Assembly (NCBI RefSeq): GCF_018324685.1
Contig: NZ_AP023354.1
Coordinates: forward strand, 2,604,001-2,668,000
Direction: 5' to 3'
Length of the DNA stretch: 64,000 bases
From: Actinocatenispora sera
GTDB taxonomy: Bacteria > Actinomycetota > Actinomycetes > Mycobacteriales > Micromonosporaceae
Shown: positions 50,481 to 59,050 of the stretch, in pieces
Numbering within the stretch: the first letter of the stretch is position 1
Layout: every line of letters starts with the position of its first letter
Program-made: the position numbers and the translations under genes
The notes under the pieces: generated by a model
The model's database searches: none
The model's input: the letters and a program-made list of their open reading frames with translations, nothing else
Told to the model about the DNA's origin: nothing

Positions 50481-53047
50481 CGGCCGGACCGCGCCGCGCC
50501 GCCCTGCTGTGCTCCGGCCGGGAGACCGCGCTGGCGGAGCTGGAGCGCGCGTTGCGCCGGTTGCGCCGCGGTCGGGGTGGACGGCTGACGCTGGTCGGGC
50601 CGCCCGGCTCCGGTCGCACCGAGCTGCTGGCCGTCGCCGGCGAGCTGGCTGCGGCCGCCGGCATCCTGAGCGTCGACGTGCACGAGGGGCGGCCGCTGTC
50701 GCTGTACCGGTTGGGCGGGCGCGAGCGGCCGGACCGGCAGCGCAGCGCGGTGCTGCTGTGCGTCGACGACGTGGAGCGATGCGACGGTGGTACCCGCCGG
50801 GTCGCCGAGTTCGCGGCGCCGTCGCTTCGGGACACCGCGGTGTTGTGGCTGGTCACCACGGTGCCGGCGGGCCACGTACGGTCCACCGGGCAGTACGCGG
50901 AGGTGGGCGAGCTGTCCCGCGCGGACGCCGACGAGCTCGCGCTGCGCTCGTCCGGTCGTACCGTGATCGACGCCGCGCTGCGCGCCGCGCTCGACGCGGC
51001 CCCGCGGTACCCGCTGCACGTGGTGCAGACCGCCCGCCGCGCGGTGCCCTGGCCGGCGGGGCTGGTGGCCGGGCTGGCCGGTGCCGACCGCCGGATGCTC
51101 GCTGCCGCCGCGGCCCTGGGGCCACGGTTCTCCCCGGACGATCTGGCCGAGGTGGTGGACCGGCCCGTGGGTACGTTGCTGGTGTCGCTGCTCGCGTCGA
51201 TCGAGGCGGGCCTGCTGCGCGCCGACGGCGACGAGCTGGCCTTCAGCCACCGGTTGGTGCAGGACCTGGTCGCCGGTGCGGTACCGGAGGGCGAGCTCGC
51301 CGTGCGCGCGGTGCGGTTGCTGGCCCGGCAGGGCGCGGCGGACAAGCTGGTCGCAGCGCTGCGCGGGCAGCGACCGCCGGAGCTGGACCCGGCCACGCTG
51401 CGCGAGGTGGCCGAGGTGTCGGCCCGGCGTGATCCGTCGACGGCGGCGGTGCTGTCCCGGCTCGAACACCGGGCGCTGGCCGATCGGCACCCGGCCGACG
51501 TGCCGGCCACCCAGGAGGCCGCCGCCCGCATCGCCACCTACGCGGTCCAGTCCGGCGACCCGGTGGTCGGGCGCGCCGTGTCGGAACGGCTGGACACCGA
51601 GCGGTCGGCCACGCTGGGGTTTGCGGTGGCGGAGGTGCTGTTGCCGTCGCATCCCGCGGGTGCGCTGCGTGTCGCGCAGCGTGCCGCGGACGCCGCCGGA
51701 GCCGACGTCGACGAGCTGCACCGGGTTCGGCTCGCCGCGGTCCGGCTCGCCGGCCGGGCGTATGCCGACGACTGCGAGCCGGCCGAGCTCGCGGCGACGG
51801 AACGGCGCGCGGCGCGGCTCGGTGACCCTCGGTCGCTGGCGCTGATCGGCCTGGCGCGCACCCTGGACACCAGCGCCGGCGGCGACCTCGTCGAGGCGCT
51901 GCGGCACGCGTCGATGGCCGGCGAGGCGGCCGACCGCGGGCACGGACCGCAGTGGTGGATCGCCGGGATCTTCCGGGCGAAGCTGCTGACCGATCTCGGC
52001 CGGCTCGGCGAGGCCGAGCAGTTGCTGGACGCGTTGGCCGACCGGGCCGAGCGGACCAGCCAGATCGGCGCCCTGCCGAACCTGCTGATGGGCCGGGCGA
52101 CCTGCGATGTCGAGGCGGGCCGGCTCGCCGCGGCCGAGGTCGGGCTGATCGCCGCGCGGCAGCTCGCGCACGCGATCGGCCGACCCAGCCTGGTCGAGAC
52201 GAACGTGGTGAACATGCTGGTGCGGGTCGCCTACCTGCGGGGCGACACGACGCGGCTGACCGAGTACCGCGAGGTGCTGGAACGCCAGCTCGCGGTCGAC
52301 CCGGCCCGCAGCACCAGCGCCGCCATCGGCCTGCTGTTCGCGGTCGAGGTGACCTCGGCGGTCGAGATCGCCGAATGGGCCCGGTTGTCCGAACGGCTGG
52401 ACGGCCCCCGCCGGTACGCGATCGCGCGCGGGGTCACCGACGACCTGATGCGGCTGCGGATCCTGCTGCGGCACGGGCTGCGGGCGCACGCCGTCCGGCT
52501 GACGGGGCTGATCGACCGGCTCGCGTCGATCACCGACGCGCCGCTGCCGAACGCCGCCGCCGGGCACGCGGACGGTGTGGTCCACCGGCGAGTGGCCGCG
52601 CTGCGCGCCGCGCGGGAGGCGTACCAGGAACTCGGCCGGCCGATGCTCGCCGCCCAGGCGTTGGAGGATCTGGCGGACGTGTCGGGCGATCCGCAGGAAC
52701 AGGCCGATGCGCTGCGGGACGCCCGGGCGGTGTGGTACGAGTGCGGCGCGCACCGCGAGACCGCCCGAGTGGACAAGCTGCTGCGTGCCTCGGGCCTGCG
52801 GGCGGCGGCGACGGCGGCACCGGAGCTCGGGCTGGGGTTGACGGTCAGCGAGGAACGCGTGGTCCGCGAGGTCGTCGCCGGACGCAGCAACCGGGCGGTG
52901 GCGGAGGCACTGTTCCTGTCGCCACACACCGTCGCGGTCCATCTGCGCCGGATCTACGGCAAAACCGGCGTACGGAACCGGCGCGAGCTGACGGAGTTGA
53001 TCCGGCGCCGGGCCGGGGCCCGGTCCGGTCCGGCCGATCGGGAATGA
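50477..53047 (+). CDS. LuxR-family (LAL) regulator
   Basis: An 856-residue regulator. An AAA-type ATPase starts near residue 15 with Walker A VGPPGSGRTEL (R replaces the usual K, so nucleotide binding may be altered) and Walker B VLLCVDDVERCD near 95-105. A helical repeat arm follows. The C-terminal LuxR domain (about 795-850) reads LTVSEERVVREVVAGRSNRA, SPHTVAVHLRRIYGKTGVRN. ATG 50477 overlaps the previous stop by 4 bp, so the two LuxR proteins are made together and may interact. Confidence 0.88.
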   Translation: MTAGPRRAALLCSGRETALAELERALRRLRRGRGGRLTLVGPPGSGRTELLAVAGELAAAAGILSVDVHEGRPLSLYRLGGRERPDRQRSAVLLCVDDVERCDGGTRRVAEFAAPSLRDTAVLWLVTTVPAGHVRSTGQYAEVGELSRADADELALRSSGRTVIDAALRAALDAAPRYPLHVVQTARRAVPWPAGLVAGLAGADRRMLAAAAALGPRFSPDDLAEVVDRPVGTLLVSLLASIEAGLLRADGDELAFSHRLVQDLVAGAVPEGELAVRAVRLLARQGAADKLVAALRGQRPPELDPATLREVAEVSARRDPSTAAVLSRLEHRALADRHPADVPATQEAAARIATYAVQSGDPVVGRAVSERLDTERSATLGFAVAEVLLPSHPAGALRVAQRAADAAGADVDELHRVRLAAVRLAGRAYADDCEPAELAATERRAARLGDPRSLALIGLARTLDTSAGGDLVEALRHASMAGEAADRGHGPQWWIAGIFRAKLLTDLGRLGEAEQLLDALADRAERTSQIGALPNLLMGRATCDVEAGRLAAAEVGLIAARQLAHAIGRPSLVETNVVNMLVRVAYLRGDTTRLTEYREVLERQLAVDPARSTSAAIGLLFAVEVTSAVEIAEWARLSERLDGPRRYAIARGVTDDLMRLRILLRHGLRAHAVRLTGLIDRLASITDAPLPNAAAGHADGVVHRRVAALRAAREAYQELGRPMLAAQALEDLADVSGDPQEQADALRDARAVWYECGAHRETARVDKLLRASGLRAAATAAPELGLGLTVSEERVVREVVAGRSNRAVAEALFLSPHTVAVHLRRIYGKTGVRNRRELTELIRRRAGARSGPADRE

Positions 53048-53105
53048 GTACTACCGTTCGCGCCGAGGTGATGTGCACCGGCGGCTGACCTCCTAGCGTT
53101 GCGGC

Positions 53106-56024
53106 ATGGACACGATCCTCCCCGGTCCGCTCCGATCGGTGCTCGGCGGCGACGACGCGCCGCGTGCCGTGGGCCGGGACAACCCGGCCGGTGCCGGGTC
53201 GGCGGCCGGGGGCGGCCCGACCCGGCCCGGTCCGAGCGGCACGGGGGACCGGCCGGTTTACGACGCCGGGAACGCGTCGTCTGGCGCGGTGTTGCACGGT
53301 CGGCGGGACGAGTGTGCGGTGCTGGACGCGGTGGTGGCCGATGTCCGGGACGGTCGCAGCCGGGTGCTGGTGCTGACCGGCGAGGCGGGGATCGGCAAGA
53401 CGTCGTTGCTGGAGCATCTCGCGGGTCGGGCCACCGGGTGCCGGCTGGCGCGCGCGACGGGCGTCGAGTCGGAGATGGAGTTCGCCTTCGCCGGTCTGCA
53501 CCAGTTGTGCGCGCCGTTCCTCGGCCGCCTGGACCGGCTGCCGGCGCCGCAGCGGGAGGCGCTGAGTACCGCGTTCGGCCTGCTCGACGGGGCGGTACCG
53601 GACCGTTTCCTGGTCAGTCTGGCGGTGTTGAACCTGCTGTCCGACGCTGCCGAGGATCAGCCGTTGATCTGCCTGGTCGACGACGCGCAGTGGTTGGATC
53701 AGGCGTCGTTGCGGGCGCTGACGTTCGTGGCCCGCCGGCTGCTGGCGGAGCCGATCGCGGTGGTGTTCGCGACCCGCACGGTCGCCGCCGATCCGGTACT
53801 GCCGCTGCTGCCGTCGCTGCTGGTGACGGGGTTGGCCGAGCACGACGCCCGGGCGATGCTGCTCGGTGTGCTGCACGGGCCGCTGGAAGCGGCGGTGCTC
53901 GACGAGATCCTGGCCGAGGCGCGCGGCAACCCGCTGGCGCTGGTGGAGTTGCCCCGCGGGCGTACCGGCGCCGAGCTGGCGTTCGGGTTCGGTCGGCCCG
54001 GCAGCATGCCGGTCGCGGGCCGGGTGGAGCAGGGGTTCCTGCACCAGCTGGAGCCGCTGCCGGCGGCCACCCGGCGGCTGCTGCTGGTCGCGGCGGTGGA
54101 GCCGGTGGGTGATGTCACGTTGCTGTGGCGAGCGGCCGAGTTGCTGGATGTCGGGCCACCCGCGGCGACACCGGCGGAGTCGGCCGGATTGATCGAGATC
54201 GGTGCCCGGGTCAGGTTCCGCCACCCGCTGCTGCGCTCCGCGGTCTGCCGGGCCGCGGACATCCGGGACCTGCGTCGGGTGCACGACGCGCTGGCCCGGG
54301 CCGGTACCGATCCGGACCGGACGGCGTGGCACCGGGCGCAGGCCTGCGCGGTGCCCGACGAGGAGGTGGCCGCCGAGCTGGCCCGATCGGCCGAACGGGC
54401 CCGGGCGCGCGGCGGGCTCGCCGCGGCGGGCGCGTTCCTGCAGCGGGCCGCCGAGCTGACCCCGTCCGCGCAGCTGCGGGCCGAGCGGCTGCTGGCCGCG
54501 GCGGCGGCCAAGCTGGAGGGCGGCCAGTTCGAGTCGGTGACCGACCTGCTTGCCGCGTGTGCGGCGGAGCCGGGCGACGAGCTGCGCAGCGCCCGGATCG
54601 ACCTGCTGCGGGCGCGATTCGCGTTCGCCTTCCGCCGGACGAGCCGCGCCGTACCGCTGCTGCGTTCCGCCGCGGATCGGATGGTGCCGCTGGACGCCGA
54701 GATGGCCTGCAACACCTACCTCGACGCGTTCAACGCCGCGATCTTCTCCGGCCGGCTCAGCGGCGGAGCCAACGTGGCGGACGTGGCGGACGCGGTGCGG
54801 AAGGCGCCGCGCGACCTGACCCGGCAGCCCGACCTGCTGCTGGAGAGCATGGCGACACTGTTCACCGACGGGTACTCGGCGGCCGTGCCGCTGGTGCGGC
54901 GCGCGCTGGCCGGATTCCGTACCGCCGGCGGGGACGGGGCGGGGGAGTCGCGCTGGCTGTTCCTGGCCGCCAGCCTCGCGGCGGACACCTGGGACGACGA
55001 GAGCTGGGACGTGGTGTCCGAGCGCCAGGTACGGATCGCCCGCGACGGCGGCGCGCTGACCGAACTGCCGCTGGCGATCAACTCGCGCATCGTGCTGTTG
55101 CTGTTCGCCGGCGAACTGGCCACCGCGGAGCACCTGGTGGCGGAGGCGCAGGCGGTGGGGGAAGCGATCGGTGCGGACATCGCGCCGTACGGCGCGTTCG
55201 CGCTGGCGGCGTGGCGGGGCCGCGCGGACGAACTGCGTGGCCTGGCCGACGCGGCGATCGACGGGATGCTCTTCCGGGGCGAGGGTATCGGGGTCGGCCA
55301 GGCGAGGTGGGCGAGCGCGTTGCTGTTCAACGGGCTCGGCCGGTACGACGAGGCGGTGGTCGCGGCGCGCGAGGCCAGCGAGCACCTGTACGAGCTCGGC
55401 GTGTCGAAGTGGGGGTTGGTGGAGTTGGTCGAGGCGGCCGTGCGATCCGGTGAGACCGACCTCGCCCGGCAGGCGCTGACGACGCTGGAGCAGGTCTGCC
55501 AGGCGTCCGGCACGCGGTGGGCGCGGGGACTGGCGGCGCGCTCGCGCGCGATGTTGAGCGACGGGTCGGTCGCCGACGAGCTCTACCGGGAGGCGATCGG
55601 GCATCTGCGGCGTACCCGGCTGCCGTTGGAGCTGGCTCGGGCGCGCCTGTTGTACGGGGAGTGGCTGCGCCGGGAGGGCCGCCGGGTCGATGCGCGGGAG
55701 CAGTTGCGGGCGGCGTACGAGCGGTTCGCGTCGGCCGGTGCGCAGGGGTTCGCGGAGCGGGCTCGGCGTGAGTTGCTGGTGACCGGTGAGTCGGCCCGGC
55801 GGCGGGGTTCGGATGGTTCCGAGGAGTTGACGGCGCAGGAGTTGCAGATCGCCCGGCTTGCCGCGGAGCGGCGGACGAACCCGGAGATCGGGGCGTACCT
55901 GTACATCAGTCCTCGTACCGTGGAATGGCATCTGGGGAAGATCTTCACCAAGCTGGGTATCGGCTCACGCCGGGAGCTGGCGTCCGCGCTGCCGGACCTC
56001 GGTACCGACTCGGCCTCCGCCTGA
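53106..56024 (+). CDS. LuxR-family (LAL) regulator with intact ATPase
   Basis: A 972-residue LAL protein. After a Gly/Pro-rich N-terminus of about 60 residues, LHGRRDECAVLDAVVADVRD leads into Walker A LTGEAGIGKTSLLEHL (about 90-98) and Walker B LICLVDDAQWLDQASL near 190. The HTH at about 905-965 reads LTAQELQIARLAAERRTNPE and SPRTVEWHLGKIFTKLGIGS. Unlike its two upstream neighbours it keeps a standard Walker A. It starts 58 bp after the previous stop and may be cotranscribed. Confidence 0.92.
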   Translation: MDTILPGPLRSVLGGDDAPRAVGRDNPAGAGSAAGGGPTRPGPSGTGDRPVYDAGNASSGAVLHGRRDECAVLDAVVADVRDGRSRVLVLTGEAGIGKTSLLEHLAGRATGCRLARATGVESEMEFAFAGLHQLCAPFLGRLDRLPAPQREALSTAFGLLDGAVPDRFLVSLAVLNLLSDAAEDQPLICLVDDAQWLDQASLRALTFVARRLLAEPIAVVFATRTVAADPVLPLLPSLLVTGLAEHDARAMLLGVLHGPLEAAVLDEILAEARGNPLALVELPRGRTGAELAFGFGRPGSMPVAGRVEQGFLHQLEPLPAATRRLLLVAAVEPVGDVTLLWRAAELLDVGPPAATPAESAGLIEIGARVRFRHPLLRSAVCRAADIRDLRRVHDALARAGTDPDRTAWHRAQACAVPDEEVAAELARSAERARARGGLAAAGAFLQRAAELTPSAQLRAERLLAAAAAKLEGGQFESVTDLLAACAAEPGDELRSARIDLLRARFAFAFRRTSRAVPLLRSAADRMVPLDAEMACNTYLDAFNAAIFSGRLSGGANVADVADAVRKAPRDLTRQPDLLLESMATLFTDGYSAAVPLVRRALAGFRTAGGDGAGESRWLFLAASLAADTWDDESWDVVSERQVRIARDGGALTELPLAINSRIVLLLFAGELATAEHLVAEAQAVGEAIGADIAPYGAFALAAWRGRADELRGLADAAIDGMLFRGEGIGVGQARWASALLFNGLGRYDEAVVAAREASEHLYELGVSKWGLVELVEAAVRSGETDLARQALTTLEQVCQASGTRWARGLAARSRAMLSDGSVADELYREAIGHLRRTRLPLELARARLLYGEWLRREGRRVDAREQLRAAYERFASAGAQGFAERARRELLVTGESARRRGSDGSEELTAQELQIARLAAERRTNPEIGAYLYISPRTVEWHLGKIFTKLGIGSRRELASALPDLGTDSASA

Positions 56025-56357
56025 ACGTCCCCGCCGGCCCTCGCGACCCGGGGGCTGCTCGAGCCGGCCCGCTTCCGGCCGCGCCTGCCCTCGTGGCCCG
56101 GTGACCGCACGGATCCTGCCCCGGTTCGCCCGAGTTGGTTCGGTGGCGCGTCTCTGTCGGATCATCCGTTCGGGCCATCGAGCCTGACCGTTCGGTCCTC
56201 CCGGGTTCGGTGACACCCGACCCGGTGACCCCCGGGCCCCGGGGGCGCCCGGGACTTCGACGGGCGCGACCGGGATGGGCTGCGGCGGATGCTTTCGGTA
56301 CCGCCGGGGTCGCAGGGGGGTCGACCCCGGCGGTACCGCACCGAGGGGGTGAGTTCG
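56025..56357. other. Long leader region of ECF sigma gene
   Basis: 333 bp with no gene that I can support. It ends in a very stable hairpin (56297-56337) and the ribosome site GGGGGTGAG. A reading frame from ATG 56289 would extend the sigma factor by 23 residues through the hairpin; I judge this unlikely. Confidence 0.5.
56297..56337 (+). promoter_or_regulatory. Perfect 16-bp hairpin upstream of ECF sigma gene
   Basis: GGTACCGCCGGGGTCG and CGACCCCGGCGGTACC are perfect complements around a 9-nt loop containing six G. The stem ends 20 nt before the start codon and about 8 nt before the ribosome site, so it can act as an attenuator, a translation gate or an operator. Confidence 0.7.
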
Positions 56358-57011
56358 ATGTTGGTGGCCGATCCGGATCTCGTGGGGCACAACGGTTCGC
56401 CGCATCCGGCCGGTGGCGTCGTCGACGCGGACTTCGAGCGCGTCCGGTACCGGCTGTTCGGCATCGCGTACCAGGTGCTCGGCCGCGCGGCGGAGGCCGA
56501 GGACATCGTCCAGGACACCTGGGTGAAGTGGCACGGCGCCGATCAGGCCCAGGTACGCGATCGGGTGGCGTTCCTGGTCACGATCACGACCCGGCTGTCG
56601 CTGAACGCGGCCACCTCGGCCCGGGCGCGGCGGGAGTTCTGCGTCGGTGCGGCCCTGCCCGAGCCGGTTGCGGTCTACGGGGACCCGGTGCTGGTGGCCG
56701 AGCGGGGCGCCGCGCTGGACGCGGCGGTACGGCTGCTGCTGGAACGGCTGTCCCCGGCTGAACGCGCCGCGTACGTGCTGCGGGAGGCGTTCGGCTACCG
56801 GTTCCGGGAGATCGCCGCGGCGCTGTCCATCACCGAGGCGAACGCCCGGCAGGTGGCGAACCGGGCGCGGCGGCACCTGATCGCCGGCCGGCGCCGGCCG
56901 GTTCGTCCGGCCGAGCACGCCGGGCTGCTGGCGGCCTTCACCGCCGCGGCCCGTACCGGGGAGATGGCTGGACTGCTCGCGGTGCTCGCCCCGGTGTCCG
57001 CCGCGGCGTGA
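56358..57011 (+). CDS. ECF sigma factor with truncated SnoaL-like C-terminus
   Basis: A 217-residue SigJ/ECF41-like sigma factor. Region 2 is at about 22-85 (FGIAYQVLGRAAEAEDIVQD, AFLVTITTRLSLNAA) and region 4 at about 125-175 (LSPAERAAYVLREAFGYRFR, SITEANARQVANRARRHLI). The C-terminal SnoaL-like domain starts (HAGLLAAFTAAARTGEMAGL) but stops after about 27 residues in a degenerate repeat. Relatives are 280-300 residues long and need that domain for full control, so activity may be constitutive or altered. ATG 56358 follows GGGGGTGAG. No partner oxidoreductase or decarboxylase is adjacent. Confidence 0.85.
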   Translation: MLVADPDLVGHNGSPHPAGGVVDADFERVRYRLFGIAYQVLGRAAEAEDIVQDTWVKWHGADQAQVRDRVAFLVTITTRLSLNAATSARARREFCVGAALPEPVAVYGDPVLVAERGAALDAAVRLLLERLSPAERAAYVLREAFGYRFREIAAALSITEANARQVANRARRHLIAGRRRPVRPAEHAGLLAAFTAAARTGEMAGLLAVLAPVSAAA

Positions 57012-57140
57012 CCCGGTGGTGCGCGCGGTGCTCGCCGCGGCGTGACCCGGTGGCGCGCGGCCCTCGCCCCGGTGTGACACGGCACGGTGCGCGGTGCTCG
57101 CCCCGGCCGCCGCGGCCTGATCCGGCACGGCGCGCGGTGG
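56974..57140. repeat. Degenerate tandem repeat at the truncated end of the ECF sigma gene
   Basis: About four diverged copies built on CGGTGCTCGCCCCGG and GTGACCCGGTG. The first lies inside the last codons of the sigma gene and provides its TGA stop (57009-57011); the others fill the spacer to the VOC gene. No continuation of the SnoaL domain is seen in any frame. Confidence 0.6.
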
Positions 57141-57153
57141 CGTGGGATCGGTC

Positions 57154-57522
57154 TCAGGCGCGGTCGTGCAGGGTGACGTGGTAGCCGTCGGGGTCGGCGA
57201 AGGTGAACGTCCGGCCGAACGGACCGTCGAGGGGTGCGGAAACGATCGGGTGCCCGTCGGCCACCAGCGCGTCGTGGATGGCCTGGACGTCGGTGGCGTG
57301 CAGCCAGATCGCGGCACCGATGCCGGGCCGCGCGGCGGAGTCGAGATCGGTGCCGGGGACGACGTCGCGGAGCGCGAACGCGATCGGCTTCGTGTCGAAG
57401 ACGACGGCGTGCGCGGGCCCGGCGGGGGAGCGGACGAGGCCGAGGTAGCGCTCGTAGAACGCCTGCGAGGCGTGCAGGTCGCGCGCCTGGAGCGAGATGA
57501 AATCGGGGCCGGTGGCGGGCAT
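57154..57522 (-). CDS. VOC family protein (glyoxalase fold)
   Basis: A 122-residue single VOC domain: ATGPDFISLQARDLHASQAF, YERYLGLVRSPAGPAHAVVF, and the closing DPDGYHVTLHD. It belongs to the small bleomycin-resistance/dioxygenase-like group. ATG 57522 is preceded by GAGGAG. It is divergent from a MarR regulator across twin operator-like repeats, so it is very probably repressed by that protein and induced by its ligand. Confidence 0.88.
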   Translation of the reverse strand: MPATGPDFISLQARDLHASQAFYERYLGLVRSPAGPAHAVVFDTKPIAFALRDVVPGTDLDSAARPGIGAAIWLHATDVQAIHDALVADGHPIVSAPLDGPFGRTFTFADPDGYHVTLHDRA

Positions 57523-57540
57523 GGCATGCTCCTCGTCTTG

Positions 57541-57556
57541 TGTCAGTCTTTTGACA
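57541..57556. promoter_or_regulatory. MarR operator-like site 1
   Basis: TGTCA-N6-TGACA, an imperfect copy of the perfect dyad 28 bp to the right. The TTGACA at 57551-57556 may double as a -35 for the MarR gene. Confidence 0.6.
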
Positions 57557-57568
57557 TGGGAAAGCCTA

Positions 57569-57584
57569 TGTCAGAATGCTGACA
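57569..57584. promoter_or_regulatory. MarR operator-like site 2
   Basis: TGTCAG-AATG-CTGACA, a perfect 6-bp dyad whose last base is the A of the MarR start codon. With site 1 it covers the whole divergent promoter region. Confidence 0.7.
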
Positions 57585-58033
57585 TGAGTCAAGACGGTGC
57601 CGGCATCGACCTGAACAGCTCGCTGGGCTACCTGCTGAAGGAGGCGTCGAGCGCGCTGCGGGTGGCCATGGAGGAGGTGCTGCGGCCGCTCGGCATGAGC
57701 GTGACCCACTACTCCTGCCTCGAACTGCTGGCGCAACGGCCCGGCCTGTCCAACTCCGAGCTCGCGCGGGGCGCGTTCGTGACCCGGCAGTCGATGAACG
57801 TGCTGCTGCAGGCGCTGGAACGAGACGGCTACGTGACCAGGCCCGCGACGCCACCGGTCGGGAAGGCCCTGCCCGCCCGGCTCACCCCGCGGGGTCGCCG
57901 AAGCCTGGAGAAGGCCAGCGCGGCGGTCCGGTCGGTCGAGGTCAGGATGCTTGCCGGGCTGACCGAGACCGAACGCTCGGACGCGCTCCGGATCCTGCGA
58001 AGCATGGTCCGGTCGCTGCGCGCCGGCGGGTAG
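57584..58033 (+). CDS. MarR family transcriptional regulator
   Basis: A 149-residue MarR protein. A helical N-terminus (LNSSLGYLLKEASSALRVAM) leads to a winged helix at about 45-105 (MSVTHYSCLELLAQRPGLSN, FVTRQSMNVLLQALERDGYV, then the wing TPPVGKALPARLTPRGRRSL). The C-terminal helix completes the dimer. ATG 57584 lies inside operator-like site 2, so binding would also block translation initiation or transcription start. It likely controls itself and the VOC gene. Confidence 0.92.
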   Translation: MSQDGAGIDLNSSLGYLLKEASSALRVAMEEVLRPLGMSVTHYSCLELLAQRPGLSNSELARGAFVTRQSMNVLLQALERDGYVTRPATPPVGKALPARLTPRGRRSLEKASAAVRSVEVRMLAGLTETERSDALRILRSMVRSLRAGG

Positions 58034-58142
58034 CTCGGTTCCCGGTACGCGCCTCGTCGCATCGGGACCGGGGGTCGGGCTGGAGCGGGCTGCGATCGGC
58101 CGCGAGATCGGCGGTCCTGGTACGCCGCTGGGCACAAACCGG

Positions 58143-58189
58143 TTGACAGCGCGGCTTTGAGAGAACATTATCGATACAGTTCTCTCAAA
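58143..58189 (+). promoter_or_regulatory. Near-consensus promoter overlapped by perfect operator of ArsR-like gene
   Basis: TTGACA (58143-58148), 17 nt, CATTAT (58166-58171) is a near-perfect housekeeping promoter. TTTGAGAGAAC (58156-58166) and GTTCTCTCAAA (58179-58189) are perfect 11-bp arms that flank and cover the -10, which is the expected design for autorepression. AAAGGAG follows as ribosome site. Confidence 0.85.
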
Positions 58190-58197
58190 GGAGCGAC

Positions 58198-58959
<762 letters not shown>

Positions 58960-59050
58960 CCGCGCCCGGCCAGGCCGGGGCCCGCGGCCCGGCCCGCGGC
59001 GCCGGGAGCGGCGGCGCCCGGTGCGGCGCGGACGGGCGCGGGGGAGCGGC

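Noticed and set aside
50420-55931. Two long minus-strand frames opposite the LuxR-type genes
   Set aside because: Arg/Gln/Pro-rich sequence without domains, no ribosome site, and complete overlap with well-supported plus-strand genes.
56289-56357. N-terminal extension of the truncated ECF sigma from ATG 56289
   Set aside because: It would translate one arm and loop of a perfect hairpin, has no ribosome site, and adds non-conserved residues; ATG 56358 follows GGGGGTGAG.
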